Source: Endomychus coccineus (Eukaryota; Arthropoda; Insecta; Coleoptera; Endomychidae). From it: 64,000 bases of DNA. The position numbers were made by a program, and so were the translations under genes. Under the pieces are notes generated by a model. The model was not told the DNA's origin and did no database searches. It saw nothing but the letters and a program-made list of their open reading frames with translations. Where the stretch lies: positions 108,036,921-108,100,920 of the forward strand of contig OY294067.1 in the NCBI GenBank assembly GCA_958510875.1. Reading direction: 5' to 3'. This document shows positions 1-11,801 of this stretch, in pieces; positions within the stretch are counted from its first letter, which is position 1, and every line of letters begins with the position of its first letter.

Positions 1-980
1 AATGTTCCTATACATAATACTAGATACAGAAGTTTTATCATCGCTCGCAAATTTTTCTTTATATATATCATACATTTTGTGGTTTTATACCTCGAAGTAT
101 GAGTCATCCCGCTAGGATATATCCATCAATCAAATGAACTGATCTTCCAGACGAACCTTGATATATAGATTATTATTCTTACAACCAATGCACAACAACG
201 CCATCACTTATTCCTCCTTACATACTTGATGACGTTCACCGTAAACTTCAAAGAAATATTTAAAACACTTTTGACGACGTCTATGGTGTACAGAATTCAT
301 ACGGTTCCTTCTCATTAAAAGGTTCCATCCATATTGCACAAACAATTAGTGGTTTTCTAATTTTCATCCAATGCATTTGATTCTTCAAGCAATAGTATTT
401 GTTTCGTTGGAAAATTTAACATCACATTTCAAGCGATATAGGGTTTTTTGTCAAGGTCCTTTTCAGGAATCTCTGTTCTTTTATAAGTTTTCCGTTTTTT
501 TCCTATTAATTCTTGCTTGGTTACGTACCCACTTCTGTTTTCCATTGGCCACTCTGGGCAAGGGTCCAGGGCCCCCTAGTTCCGGCGAGATCACCAACAG
601 ATAACAGATATTAGCGATAAATATCTTCCGAATATCAAACGATAATTACTGACTATAAATATATAATATTTACTTATCACCTTTTTTGGTACTCTAATGA
701 ACAAGGGACCTAACAAACACTAGCAACTCTGTCTGGTTGCGACCCACCCAAATGTCATGATGGCAGAGGAACCATCATGACATTTGTCCGTCCAGGATTC
801 CCCTTTCACGCGCACGCAACGCTTTCTTTTCCTTCGGGACTGAAAATTAAATCGTCACTGGCCTGTTTTTTGTTTTATGTTCGCGACTGTTTTCAGTGTA
901 AGAAAATGATAAATACTGAATTAAAATATAAGTTTATTATTTATTCAACCCTTCTGATATAAACCTATGCTATCCGAGTG
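1..980. other. Non-genic flank, no recognised gene
   Basis: AT-rich sequence with only short, unconvincing open frames. The one structure I see is the small perfect inverted repeat listed separately at 749-786. Positions 960-980 lead into the hAT remnant. Confidence 0.5.
749..786. repeat. Short perfect inverted repeat (hairpin)
   Basis: CAAATGTCATGATGG at 749-763 is repeated as its exact reverse complement at 772-786 with an 8-base loop. It may be the remnant of a small inverted-repeat transposon; nothing else supports a function. Confidence 0.6.
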
Positions 981-2590
981 AATGTGATGATTGGAAGCAC
1001 ATTATTCTCATAAATTTAAAACATGAAAATAGCCCAGCACATAGACAATCTATAACTTATCTGACACAAAGAAAAGCGGTTGGTGAATTAGATACAGACT
1101 TGATATCTCAACATCAAAAAGAAATGGGTTACTGGAAAAATTTCCTTAAACGGACTGTAGCAGTTATAACATTTTTGACATCGAGCGGGCATCTGTTTCG
1201 CGATGACAATGAAATCCAATGAAAACAATGGAAGTTATTTAGGATGTGAAAAATTTTTGGAATGCTGGAAAAGGAAATATTGCATATAGCGAATAATGAG
1301 TAATGAGTTTATTGAGGTAATGGGAAAACAGGTTTTAAAAAAAAATAGTAAAATATTTTTCCGTTAGTGTTGACAGCACGCCCGAGTTGTCTCATGTTGA
1401 TCATATAATTCGATACGTATTTCCGTTGATAGGTTTCTAGAAGTTATATCTATCAAAGAACGTAAATCTGAGTATTTAGCGGATACCATATTTTGATTTT
1501 TTTAGAGAATCATGATATTCCCATAAAAGATTGCAGAGGACAAATCTTCGACAATGCTTCAAATATGTCGGGAAATTATGCTGGTCTGCAAACAAAAATT
1601 AAGGAGAAATGTGAATTTGCTAGCTTTGTAGCATGTGCGGGACATCCTCTAAACTTCGTGTTCATGCCACTCGGTGTGTATCAGAGGCAAGAAGCTATTT
1701 TCACATGATTCAGAAGCTGAACAACTTTTTTCGGGTGCTACCTGGTATACATTGACGGAATATTTGAGTTCAAAAAAAATTCTTAAAAGTTTTTCGCAAA
1801 TCATATGGTCTGCGCGAGCTGATGCAGTAAGCGTCTTGCATAAAGGTCATAAACAAATTATAGAACCTTTGATGTCTATATCAGAGGATACAGAACAGCC
1901 ACGAGAAACTAGGCACGAAGAAGAAGAAGAATAGACAAAAAAGTAATTATCTTAAAAAAAAAAACAATAAAAATGAACGTTGCAACTTATTTGCTTACTT
2001 CACTTGATGATTTTATTATTAACCTCAAGGATAAATTTGATTACTTCGAATCGTCCGCCGAATTTGACTACAAGGACTTACCTCAAAGAACATGCGTCAC
2101 AAGCTTTCCCCAGGCATTTTTTGATGGCTTTGCGCCGTCAGTCCAGCTGAATGGGAGAGAGAAATTGAAAGTAAAACAGCGACTGACTTCCTATAAGGAC
2201 ATAGGTAAATCATCGATTTGGTTTTTTTTCGCTTGAAAACTCCCTGGAGTTGAGACAAAGTTGCAAAGAATTTGCTGAAATCTATTATGAAGACGTTAGC
2301 GAGAAATAGTTAGAAATGGAATGTCTGCATTTAACAGAATACTTGTCCAGTCTAGTGAAAATGAAGAAACTAATAGTTTTTCAGAAATATATCATCATTT
2401 GAAAGAAAACAAAATTGAAGATACGTGTAGAAATGTAGAAATTGCATTGAGAATCTATTTAAGCATGATGGTAACTAACTGCAATGGGGGGACGTTCATT
2501 TTCCAAATTGAAAAGAATAAAAATGAAATAAGGAGTACAATGATTCAAGAAAGTTTGAACAGCTCATATTATAATTATCTATTCATTTAA
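981..2590 (+). pseudogene. Decayed hAT transposase (ZMYM1/DUF4371-like)
   Basis: Conceptual translation in changing + frames gives, in order: a segment with HENSPAHRQSITYLTQR (about 1025-1080), WKNFLKRTVAVITFL (about 1130-1180), VDSTPELSHVDHIIRYVFPL (about 1370-1430), DIPIKDCRGQIFDNASNMSG (about 1510-1570) with a following CAGHPLNFVF, then a C-terminal part with ALRIYLSMMVTNCNGG and KNEIRSTMIQESLNS (about 2440-2560). These are the RNase H-like core and the C-terminal dimerisation region of hAT transposases of the type annotated as zinc-finger MYM protein 1-like in insects. Stops and frameshifts occur every 100-250 bases, so it cannot be functional. No zinc-finger N-terminus was found upstream. 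I did not find clear terminal repeats for this copy. Confidence 0.8.
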
Positions 2591-2841
2591 TGTGACTGCA
2601 AAGACATAAAAATAACAGTTGAATAAATCTAGAATTTTGCTTACCTACTCCGTTTATATGTTGTTAATAAAATAGTCATCTGTCATATCATAGTCATAGG
2701 GGACCCATTTTTCTAAGCTGTCAAGGGTCTCCAATAGTTTAAAGACGAAATGTTTCCACTTTAGAGGTACCTACTTGGTTTGTTTTCGAAAAGTCGCTTT
2801 AATTTTTTTTATTTTCATTGAGCTGCTTGTTTTCGTTGGGG

Positions 2842-3097
2842 CCCAAATCCAGGGACGTATTTACAGCTTATCAATGGAGGGTTTTTTCGTTTTGAAATGT
2901 TGTATTTGAAGTGGGAATAACGCTTTTTACCTCTATTTATATGTTACCTCTATGGTATCTGTTCATGGGCGCCGAGGGTAAGATCTATTCTAATGCTGCA
3001 GAATAATTATTATTGTATATGCATGAGCGATTTGATGGGCTGGGGAGAAGGGTGTTGCAACTCTTGACACCCACTAACATACGTCCCTGCACAAATC
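2842..3097. mobile_element. Small non-autonomous hAT-type element
   Basis: The element proper is 2850-3089. It begins CAGGGACGTAT and ends ATACGTCCCTG, a terminal inverted repeat of the hAT type. The 8 bases on each side are CCCAAATC (2842-2849) and CACAAATC (3090-3097), which agree at 7 of 8 positions, as expected for an 8-bp hAT target duplication. At 240 bp it has no room for a transposase. A decayed hAT transposase lies just upstream but I cannot show they are the same family. Confidence 0.65.
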
Positions 3098-3811
3098 CCA
3101 CATGCGGTTCTTGCACATAGGAAAAGTTAGAATCTAACACTTTAGCTGACACGAGTATTATCCTTGTTCAAATATTCGCCCATGAATTTAATAAATGTAA
3201 CCTCTATTTCAATATTGCACCTTTTTAGTTAGAATAGAATTCATAAATTTTATTAGTTTAAGAAATGTATTTTTAAATTATATTTACATGAAGGATTATA
3301 TTATTGATAATATTTATAATACAACCGCAGTGTGAGATCCCAGTCATCCCTTGATAACATATTTTATAGTTTTCCCTGTCAGAGAGAACGCAAAATCTTT
3401 AAAAATAAATCACATGGCACCCAACCAAAAAGTACAATTCGTAACGAATAGAGTTGTTATCACCGGAGTGAACATCTTTATGCAAATCAAAAATGAGTCA
3501 GCACGTTTTTGCGTGTAAATTTAAATTTAGATGACCCTTTTCCATTTCTATAACGCTTTTATGATTGACATCTAGCGTCTGGAATCTTCAATGCCAAATA
3601 GAGCATGGCTTCTTCTTCTTATATTATAGTAGACATCAGATTATATGCAATTTCATATTATGGTAATGAATATAACTCGTTTTTCGCAACGTTATTGCAT
3701 ATCATAGTTTATGGTGCATAATAGGGCATAAAAGGTCTAGCTTAGCAATTGCAAACATGTCAAATATGAGCAATAGACATGGATATTTAATACTAGGTAC
3801 AGTTGTTTTAA
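3098..3811. other. Non-genic, nothing recognised
   Basis: AT-rich sequence between two mobile elements. No open frame, repeat or RNA gene that I can support. Confidence 0.5.
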
Positions 3812-3813
3812 TA

Positions 3814-5328
3814 GTACGGTGTATTTAGGCCGATTTTCACAGAACTTAAGAAAAACGTTACGTGGATTGATAAAGCTTAGCGGTTTTTTGCATTCTCTTA
3901 AGGAATGTATTTGTAAACTTTGTTACTTATGCTTGACTGGGGGATTTGATGCACAAATTTTTTAAGTGCATTTTAGTGCACTTTTTAATTAACTTCCTGA
4001 ATATTGCTTGTAAGTGCTTGAAAACTTGTAGTTAGAGGGTTTCAAGGTTCCTGATTGTGAAACTGACATCAAAATGATTCAAAAAAATATCTATCTTGCA
4101 TTAATATGCATTTGAAAATGCATTTATTATGCACTTTTTTCTTCATTTCTTTGATATAGCCTGAAATCAGTTGAAAATAGCTACTCGGGGGTTTTCGAGG
4201 TCGCTGATTACGAATCCGATGTCGCAACATACCTGCAGAATACCAGGTAGCAATATTAGAGCTCTCACACATCTTGAGACGTTGGTCGTTTGCCAGTGTG
4301 ACCTCAAAAAAGAAAGCAGTACGTCTCCGTACTCTTGTACTAACATTAGACGCCTTTACACAACATTTGAAACGTGTGTACCTAGAAGTACAAAATTGGA
4401 TGTATGGATTCCAATATTGTCAAACAAATCCAGACATAATTGAAGAGGACAGTATGGACATGGTAGATGTTGATAATGTCATCAATCACTTAGCACCCTC
4501 CAAGTGGGGATGGAAATGGGTCAATCAATATTTTGAGCCGATTCCGATGACACAACCAGCAGCACCAGAAGAACTAATAAATATTATATCTTGTGGGTGC
4601 GTGACTAATTGCGAAAAATTAAGTGATTGTAGAAAAAGTGGATTTACCTGCACAATGGCATGCAAAAAATGCAATGACATCAACTGCATAAATGTTGAAT
4701 TACCCGATACCAGACGACAAGATGATGAAATTGCTGAGCTGTCAGATTCAAATGATGTTTTTAATCCAGATAAAAATGAGTAGCATGTACAAATTGTTGT
4801 AAAAATATAAAAATCTTTATATTTGCTTATGAAATGCTTTATCTTTACATATCCGAATCCCGGTGTAACTCGAGGTCCGGTATAACGACGAGGTTAAATT
4901 GCATTTAATTATGCAATTTATCATTTTTCTTATAACTTTGACATAGGATTCGTAATCAGCGACCTCGAAAACCCCCGAGTAGCTATTTTCAACTGATTTC
5001 AGACTATATTAAAGAAATGAAGAAAAAAGTGCATAATAAATGCATTTTCAAATGCATATTAATGCAGGATAGATATTTTTTTGAATCATTTTGATGTCAG
5101 ATTCACAATCAGGAACCTTGAAACCCTCCAACTACAAGTTTTCAAGCACTTACAAACCATATTCAGGAAGTTCATTAAAAAGTGCACTAAAATGCACTTA
5201 AAAAATTTGTGTATCAAATCCCCCAGTCAAGCATAAGTAACAAAGTTTACAAATACCTTCCTTAAGAGAATGCAAAAAACCGCTAAGCTCTATCAATCCA
5301 CGTAACGTTTTTCCTAAATGCACCGTAC
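3814..5328. mobile_element. Foldback element with ~400-bp inverted arms
   Basis: The left arm (about 3814-4232) recurs in reverse complement at about 4930-5328, with termini GTACGGTG and CACCGTAC next to TA on both sides, so a TA target duplication is likely. The left arm carries an extra ~20 bases near 3830. The 700-bp centre holds the cysteine-rich reading frame listed next. TA flanks suggest Tc1/mariner-type mobilisation, but no transposase is present. Confidence 0.7.
4274..4783 (+). pseudogene. C-terminal fragment of a transposon-associated Cys-rich protein
   Basis: A 169-codon open frame. From about residue 24 it matches, from memory, the C-terminus of a protein family that is widespread as 'uncharacterised' in arthropod genomes: a HLKRVYLEVQNWM block, then GWKW...EPIPMT...APEELINIISCGC, then a cysteine array C-x-C-x3-C-x4-C-x6-C-x3-C-x2-C-x4-C (about residues 108-138). 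In complete relatives the first block follows an LPPTxxAAxxH stretch, which here is degraded, so this is a truncated copy. The frame is still open across the whole cysteine region, which suggests recent insertion or constraint. It sits inside the foldback element 3814-5328 and probably travelled with it. The biochemical function of the family is not known to me. Confidence 0.55.
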
Positions 5329-5340
5329 TATAAATTGTGT

Positions 5341-5464
5341 TCTAGATTTAGACAATAAGAAAATGATCACAATTGAATTGTTTCTTCCTTTATAGTGCAT
5401 ATTTCGGCTTATTTTAGCATTTTGATCGTGCATATCATCGATGTCTAATTATAAGCATAATAAA
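5341..5464. other. Short unique spacer
   Basis: About 120 bases between two mobile elements with no structure that I recognise. Confidence 0.4.
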
Positions 5465-5908
5465 CTATAGAAGAGTTCACACTGAGGATATACGTATTTA
5501 ACACTATAAATGAGAAACAATATCCCTTATCCACTAAAAATACTTTAAAGTACTGATGACCTTTCAGCTACCAACTAGCCATCAGCAGATTAAACTAAAT
5601 TAGAAATCAGAATGTGTCTGTTTAAATATACTATTTGAAATTAATTAGGTATATAAGGGATTACCTTCAGATGGAGATAGATCTGAGTTCAGTAAATTGC
5701 CTTTTCGCTTATACATTTCAACAACGCTATTTATTGTTGAAGTTCCTCAACTTCGTTGTTATAATTGAGTGGGTTTTCTGTATAATATGTTAAATTCCAA
5801 GTGATTGCCATGTTTTATAACCTTGATATCAAGGAAAGCAAGCTGGTTATCTGTTTCTATTTCTACAGTGAATCTAAGTAAATCAAATTGGCTTATAACC
5901 GTGTTCAA

Positions 5909-6044
5909 ATAGTATATTAAAGAACGAGTTTCCTAAGACTCGTCTTAAAGCACGAATTCAAGTTTAAAAAACGAGTGGCGAAGCCACGAGTTCTTTTAAA
6001 GAATGAGTGCTTCAAGGTCTTAGGAAACGAGTTGTTTATACTAT
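5909..6044. repeat. Long hairpin
   Basis: Imperfect inverted repeat with arms of about 60 bases: ATAGTATA ... AACGAGTTTCCTAAGAC on the left and GTCTTAGGAAACGAGTT ... ATACTAT on the right. The centre reads GAGTGGCGAAGCCACGAG. A similar hairpin design is at 46696-46824. Confidence 0.7.
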
Positions 6045-6561
6045 TTTTTGTAATTTGCCCTTTTTATGCCGTTTTTAAACAAAAATGTTTAATTTAGTCC
6101 ATTTAGGGATTTTTATGGTGGTTGGTAACATCTTAATTTTGAAAGTCAAAATTTGATTCAGTGGTTCTGTGATCGCTTTTGTTTCCGTAATTTTAGTTTC
6201 GTCTCTACTGGAAAGAGCAATAACACTAGAAAACGACTATTAGTACAAATATCTAAACCATATTGTGTATTAGCTGAAATCAATTCTTCCACTGGACACG
6301 TCGATGACTTTCTCTTCTTGAGTTGTTGATGCTCGACACTGTCATTTAAACTGACATAATGATGACAAGATAATTCCGCATCAAGCTCGCCATCCTAAAA
6401 ATGTAAAAAGTTCCGTGCTTTTTTTGGATATTAAGACACGGCAAGTGATGACGTTGCGTTCGTTAATGGGTCTATTAGAAAATCAAAATGGAGGCAAATT
6501 ACAAAAAAGCCATGTAAAACATCACGTTTACTTATAATCGTGAAAATATCATCGACATATA

Positions 6562-9208
6562 CAGCGTGATCAGTTAAGGGCGACTCTCGGCCATATCTCA
6601 GAAACTACTGGGAATAGAAATGTGGGAAAAAATTGATCATAAAAGTTGTTGGAATACCCAACATCTGGTAGGTCGGTCCTTTGTCGGTCATCAGATTTAA
6701 GATAAGTTAAGGATAAATATTTTATTTATTGTAGCTTGCTTGGAAACCTCATTTGCTTAATGCATTTATTACCCTATTCTGCAAATTCATGAATGGCAAA
6801 AGTTCCAAGAAAGAGATTCAATAGTCACACAGAAGTATTTGGAAAACACACGATTGTAGGGGGGTTATTGCCACCCCACTAAACAAATACGGGCAATCAT
6901 CATTATGTAAGTTTTGATGGTGAAAAAGGCAGTATAAAAATATTATTCGACCTGTAAAGAGGAGATAGTAACCTGTAAATAGAGATGTATATGTGTTAAT
7001 ATAGTGATTTATTCAACATTAGACTTTTCTTGGGATCCACATACACATAAGTAAACCCCTACTCTCAGCCGCTACTTGAGTGTAGCAAAACGAATATAAG
7101 AGAAGCAGCAAATCTCCTCGCAATATTAGGAAGTGCCTTCCCTAAATTCAACAAAAGTGACCATGAGAAAATCCTGCAAATTATTTTTATGTTCTGGATT
7201 TTGCCGCAAGAGGCGCAATTGAAAATTAAATATTAAAATTCCAAATTTCTCCGGAAATTTTTACATTAAGTTAATTAGAAAGGTTGCACCATTTTGGTTT
7301 GAAGCTCATTGGCGTCCCGACCTTTATAAGAGTGGGGGAAGCTATTGAAAGTGAAATCATTCAAATCGATGTAGTTTCTAAACGGCTCATTCGATTTTAG
7401 TAAACTTGAGCTTGTACAGAACAGAAGATTCGTACTTTCAATTGTAGTATCTATTTTTACACGATAGTTCCTAATAAAATTGATAGAGGGCGTAGTCTGT
7501 AATAATAACAGTTTTCTCAATTGTATCCCAAAAACTTGAATCGTGCGATATAACTATGACATAATAATCGGAAATAAGATTAAATTTGCAAAAAGAAAAA
7601 CTGAAAACCGCACATCGATATCTTCTTTAGTTTCAAAGTTATAGTAAAAAATGTATGTTCCTGACACATGAACCTATTACCTCTAATTTAATGTTTTCAG
7701 AAGGATTATGGGGAAATTGTTTTCGCTATTTCATTTTCCATGCGATATCGGCAAATATCTACACTATTAACTCGCTAGTGAATTCTTCATTGAGTCAGTA
7801 ACGTTTTTTCGAATTGGAGTCATATTAGCCATATTCCATTATTGCACAGAAAGCCATGAATTAAATCGAAAGAACTTGTCATGTGAGCTCTTATATTTGT
7901 TCTTTTGACAGATAAGTCACATCGGTCCATAGAATTTGTTCATTTTGGGCCGCCATATTTTTGAGCCAATTACAAAAATTTAATCGGTTGTCGAAATTAT
8001 CAGCAGTTAGGGGGCTTGATGAAGTTCAATATGGTAGGTATGCACTCGAATTTTGTTTAATACTCAGGTAGGAAGATCATTATGTACATAAGCCTAGACA
8101 TTTATAACATTTTCCCCTTACTCTTCGATTTCTTCGCAATGTTGGAAGTGGTTGAACTGTGCTGCTGCACAGTTGAGGTAGATGCAGGAAAACTCTTTTA
8201 GAATACTGCCTCCTATTAAAATACTGTATTGCCGGGATGCTAATGTTGCATTTTCAAAGCACTGGAAAAATACTGTCAACATATCGTAAGCTTCTCCTTT
8301 TGTGAAAGGCATTTTCAGAGAGTTAGGTGTAATAAATTATGATAAACAATATTATATTTTGCTTATCGGAATTTATCTGTCAACAGATCAAACACAAGAG
8401 CTTACTTGATAAGGTCTTTTGATTCAATTCGTGACCTCCTGTGCAATAATGGAGTATGGCTGGTTCACCAGACTCCAATGTCACAAGTGCCATACTAACC
8501 CAACGAAGAATCCACTCGAGAGTTGAAAGTGTGGATATTTGCGTATATCTTACGGTAAAATGCAATAGCGAAAACACTTTCCCCATAACCCTTCTGATAA
8601 AATTAAATTAGAGGTAATAGGTTTACGTGTCACGAACGTACATTTTTCACTATAACTTTGAAACTAAAAAGATATCGATGTGCGGTTTTCAGTTTTTTTT
8701 GCACATTTAATCTTATTTCCGATTATCATGTCATAGTACGATTTAAGATTTTGGAATAAAATCAAAAAAACTGTTATTATTACAAACTACTCCCTCTATC
8801 AATTTTATCAGGAACTATCGTGTACCAATAGATATGACAATTGAAAGTACATACCATCTCTTATATACAAACTCAATTCTACTGAAATCGAATGAGTCGT
8901 TTAAAAACTACATCGATTTAATTGATTACAATTTCAATAGCTTCCACCACTCTTAGAAAGGCCGGTACGCCAATGAACTTCGAACCAAAATAATGCAAGA
9001 TTGTCTTACCTTTCTAATTAACAAAGATATACCTTAATGTAAAAATTTCCGGAGAAATTCAGAATTTTAATATTTAATTTTCAATTGCGCCCCCTAGCGC
9101 AAAATGCGGAACATGACCACTTTAATAATGAATTAATTCTTTTCCCACAGTTCCATTCCCAGTAGTTTCTGAGATATGGCCGAAGGCCGTCCTTGACTGT
9201 TCACGCTG
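6562..9208. mobile_element. Large TA-flanked foldback element (2.6 kb)
   Basis: Starts TA-CAGCGTG (6560) and ends CACGCTG-TA (9210). The outer ~85 bases, including GGCCATATCTCAGAAACTAC, pair between the two ends. Further inward, 7190-7900 pairs with 8450-9110. The left arm has about 540 extra bases (about 6645-7185) absent from the right. Short frames at 7275-7520, 8118-8312 and 8380-8586 lie in or between the arms and match no family I know. Probably a non-autonomous Tc1/mariner-type element, with an insertion in its left arm. Confidence 0.65.
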
Positions 9209-9832
9209 TATATTCCAAACTTTTGGAAACTAATTTAATTTTGATTTTAAGGTTTCAAGTTCGCTTAGAACAATATTGGCCAAAAAAAAGAGAGAGCGCA
9301 TTGCCCCATTCTGAAAACATATAATATTAATGTACCCGATACATATTGTGCAGATTACGTGATCCTTACGTCTTTATGTATGCGGCAATTTTTTTTTTAC
9401 TTTTAACAAAAACTGCTACAAACAAGCGGGTGTATTATGGGCAATCCACTCTCTGTTTTCGTCCAGTATTTTTCTAAGCGAACTAGAAGGAACATTCTAA
9501 CTCGGTATAAAGAACATTTTTCCCACAAAGAAAAATAGTAAATGAAAAATCAGCGTTAATCGAACATATTTAAATTACAGGTCACACCCATGTCTCTAAA
9601 ACGTCTTGAAACACAATTATGACAAATATCTAGGTAATTTAATAGGGATGGAAATGTATAAGGGAAAAGGCAAATAAATGAATTCAGATTCATCTCCATC
9701 TCATGGTAATCCCTTATATAACATATTAATTCCAAATAGTATTTTAATAGGCACGAATGCACGTTTTGATTTCTAATTTAGTTGAATCTGATGCTACTTG
9801 GTAGTTGAAAGGTGCTCAGCACTTTAACAGTA

Positions 9833-10952
9833 CCGGGATATCAAAAATTATCTTGGTCAAGGGTGGTTGTGGAATCTAAAACGTGTGTCTTACTTTACGT
9901 TTGAAATAATTATGTCACTGTCACACTGACATCATCAATAACCTACAAATTTCATACCTATTTATTTCAGTTGTAAAACAATAATGAACTACAAATTAAA
10001 AATTATCTTAATCAAGGGTGGTTGTGGAATGTAAAACGTGTGTCTTACTTTAAATTTTTGAATATTTTTTGTTGTGTCAGAATCTGTTGAGTCATTGTGC
10101 TGAAATTTTCTAATCCAGTTGAACGATTGAATTTATGAAATTTGTTCAATACTAGTAAAAACTTCTTTATTTGACAAAAATGATGCATAAACATTAGACA
10201 TTAACTACAGAGCTCCGAGACACCGAATATATATTTGTTACATGTCAACTCATAGAACCACTATACTTATCAGTGTTCGTACCTTCGTTGAAATAGATAG
10301 TCGGAGGTATACATATGAATTGACCACCAGTTTTTGAATCATGCCTCTTACCACACAGCACAAAATTTTCATGATTGAAGCCTATTTTCGAACGGGTGCG
10401 CTAGTAAATAGAAATTGGCAATACAGTCAACGTTTGTGTTTGGACAATTTTGGAGAGCACTTCCCAAACGTGGCAATATTACCGGACAATTTTTATGCGT
10501 GCCTTACAAATTGTGTTGAAGTGTTTCGCGAAACTGGCAAACTGGTTGTGTGACTCATAAAAAAGGTGCTAGACCAAGAGTTCGTACAGCAGAAGATTTT
10601 CGCAACTCCGGTTAATAATTTGCAAACAAAGAATAGTTCAGCAATGTGCAACCATAACGCCAGAAATGCTGCAAAACGGTTTTCACAGCATGAGGATGCG
10701 CGTCAACTTGTGCATCGAACAAAACGGGGGACATTTCCAACAATTACTGTAATTTAGTTTTTTTTGTTACTAAAACCGTTCTTTCATAATTTGTAGTTCA
10801 TTATTGTTTTACATCTGAAATAAATAGGTATGAAATTTGTAGGTTATTGATGATGTCAGTGTGACAGTGACATAATTATTTCAAACGTGAAGTAAGACAC
10901 ACGTTTTAGATTCCACAACCACCCTTGACCAAGATAATTTTTGATATCCCGG
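9833..10952. mobile_element. Tc1/mariner-like element inserted at TA
   Basis: Ends are CCGGGATATCAAAAATTATC (9833) and its reverse complement (to 10952), flanked by TA on both sides. The inverted arms are about 170-200 bp. Removing it restores an uninterrupted arm of the surrounding element, which proves the nesting order. A second, direct copy of ~55 bases of the arm lies at about 10001-10055. The interior carries a degraded transposase N-terminus (10341-10757). Confidence 0.75.
10341..10757 (+). pseudogene. Transposase N-terminal remnant (DUF4817-like HTH)
   Basis: Starts MPLTTQHKIFMIEAYFRTGA, continues with a NWQYSQRLC block and a FRETGKLV block, the layout of the DUF4817 helix-turn-helix region found in many insect transposases. 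After a frame change it continues GARPRVRTAEDFRN, the usual linker that follows. The catalytic domain is absent: about 200 bases later the right terminal arm begins. It is therefore an internally deleted, non-autonomous copy of the element 9833-10952. Confidence 0.7.
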
Positions 10953-11362
10953 TATTTTTAGTGGTTAGGAGTGATTGTTTCTCATTCATAGTGTTATAAG
11001 CATAAGTTGAAAATTTTCCAAAATGTGAATAAACACCTTCTTGCACTAGGGCCTTCAATTTGCAGTAATCCATTAAAAATGATTCATGCTATTCTATACG
11101 TATATACTGTGATTCAAATGTATCCAGCTATATTTAGGAGCTATTATAATATGTATCGTTCTATCGTTTCTTATTTCTTACTCAAAATTCTTGCAACAAT
11201 TTTAAGTTGTAATAAGTACCTACCTATATAGTCGAGGAAATATAGACGAAAAATCGCCAAAATTCCATGCCTCATAATAATAATTATAATAATAATAATA
11301 ATCGAGGCAATGAGCTGGAATTTCAGTGATAATAAAACAAAAAGTCAGGTAGGTCAGATTCG

Positions 11363-11801
11363 AAAAATTTTTGTGGGATTCGATTCGTGGGGTTATCAGG
11401 ATCACTCATAACACATAAAACCTCAAGGGTCACCCCCCTTCCTTTCTGGCCCCCAAAAGGGTAATTTCAAATTTAAAATGCACCAAGGATGATCTTTGGG
11501 TCGCTGATCACGATTTTGACGTCAGATTTACTTGAAATCAATTCTGGGGGTGGGAAAAGGATCAAATTGGTCATTATTGCACCCTTATAGATTATTCTGG
11601 CAATATATATTATTTTTGGATTTTAAATCCCCCAAGGAAATTTTTTGGGTCGCTGATCATGATTTTGACGTCAGATTTACTTTTAATCAATTCTGGGGGT
11701 GCTTTTGGTCATTTCTGGCCTCCCCAAGGAGGGGAGGGTGACCGGTGACGTTTTATGTGTTATGAATGATAACCCCACGAACCGAATTCCACAAAAAAAA
11801 T
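11363..11801. mobile_element. Small foldback element
   Basis: The left arm (about 11363-11455) with GGGGTTATCAGGATCACTC and CATAACACATAAAACC is repeated inverted at about 11735-11801. The interior has two direct copies of a block beginning GGGTCGCTGATC at about 11499-11553 and 11648-11702. This block resembles a motif in two other foldback elements in the window. Confidence 0.7.

Larger units (their letters stand above)
5465..11000. mobile_element. Outer inverted-repeat element carrying nested insertions
   Basis: The segment 5490-5720 (starting CACTATAAATGAGAAACAAT, then TCCACTAAAAATAC and a stretch ending near AAGGGATTACC) recurs in reverse complement at 9690-9832 and continues at 10953-11000 (GTATTTTTAGTGG ... 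ATTGTTTCTCATTCATAGTG). The right arm is split by the Tc1/mariner-like insertion 9833-10952. Inside are a hairpin (5909-6044), a small inverted pair TTTTTTGTAATTTGCC (6043-6058) / GGCAAATTACAAAAAA (6493-6508), and the large foldback 6562-9208. The same arm sequence occurs alone at 25075-25205 and 28350-28500, so this is a multi-copy family. Confidence 0.6.
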
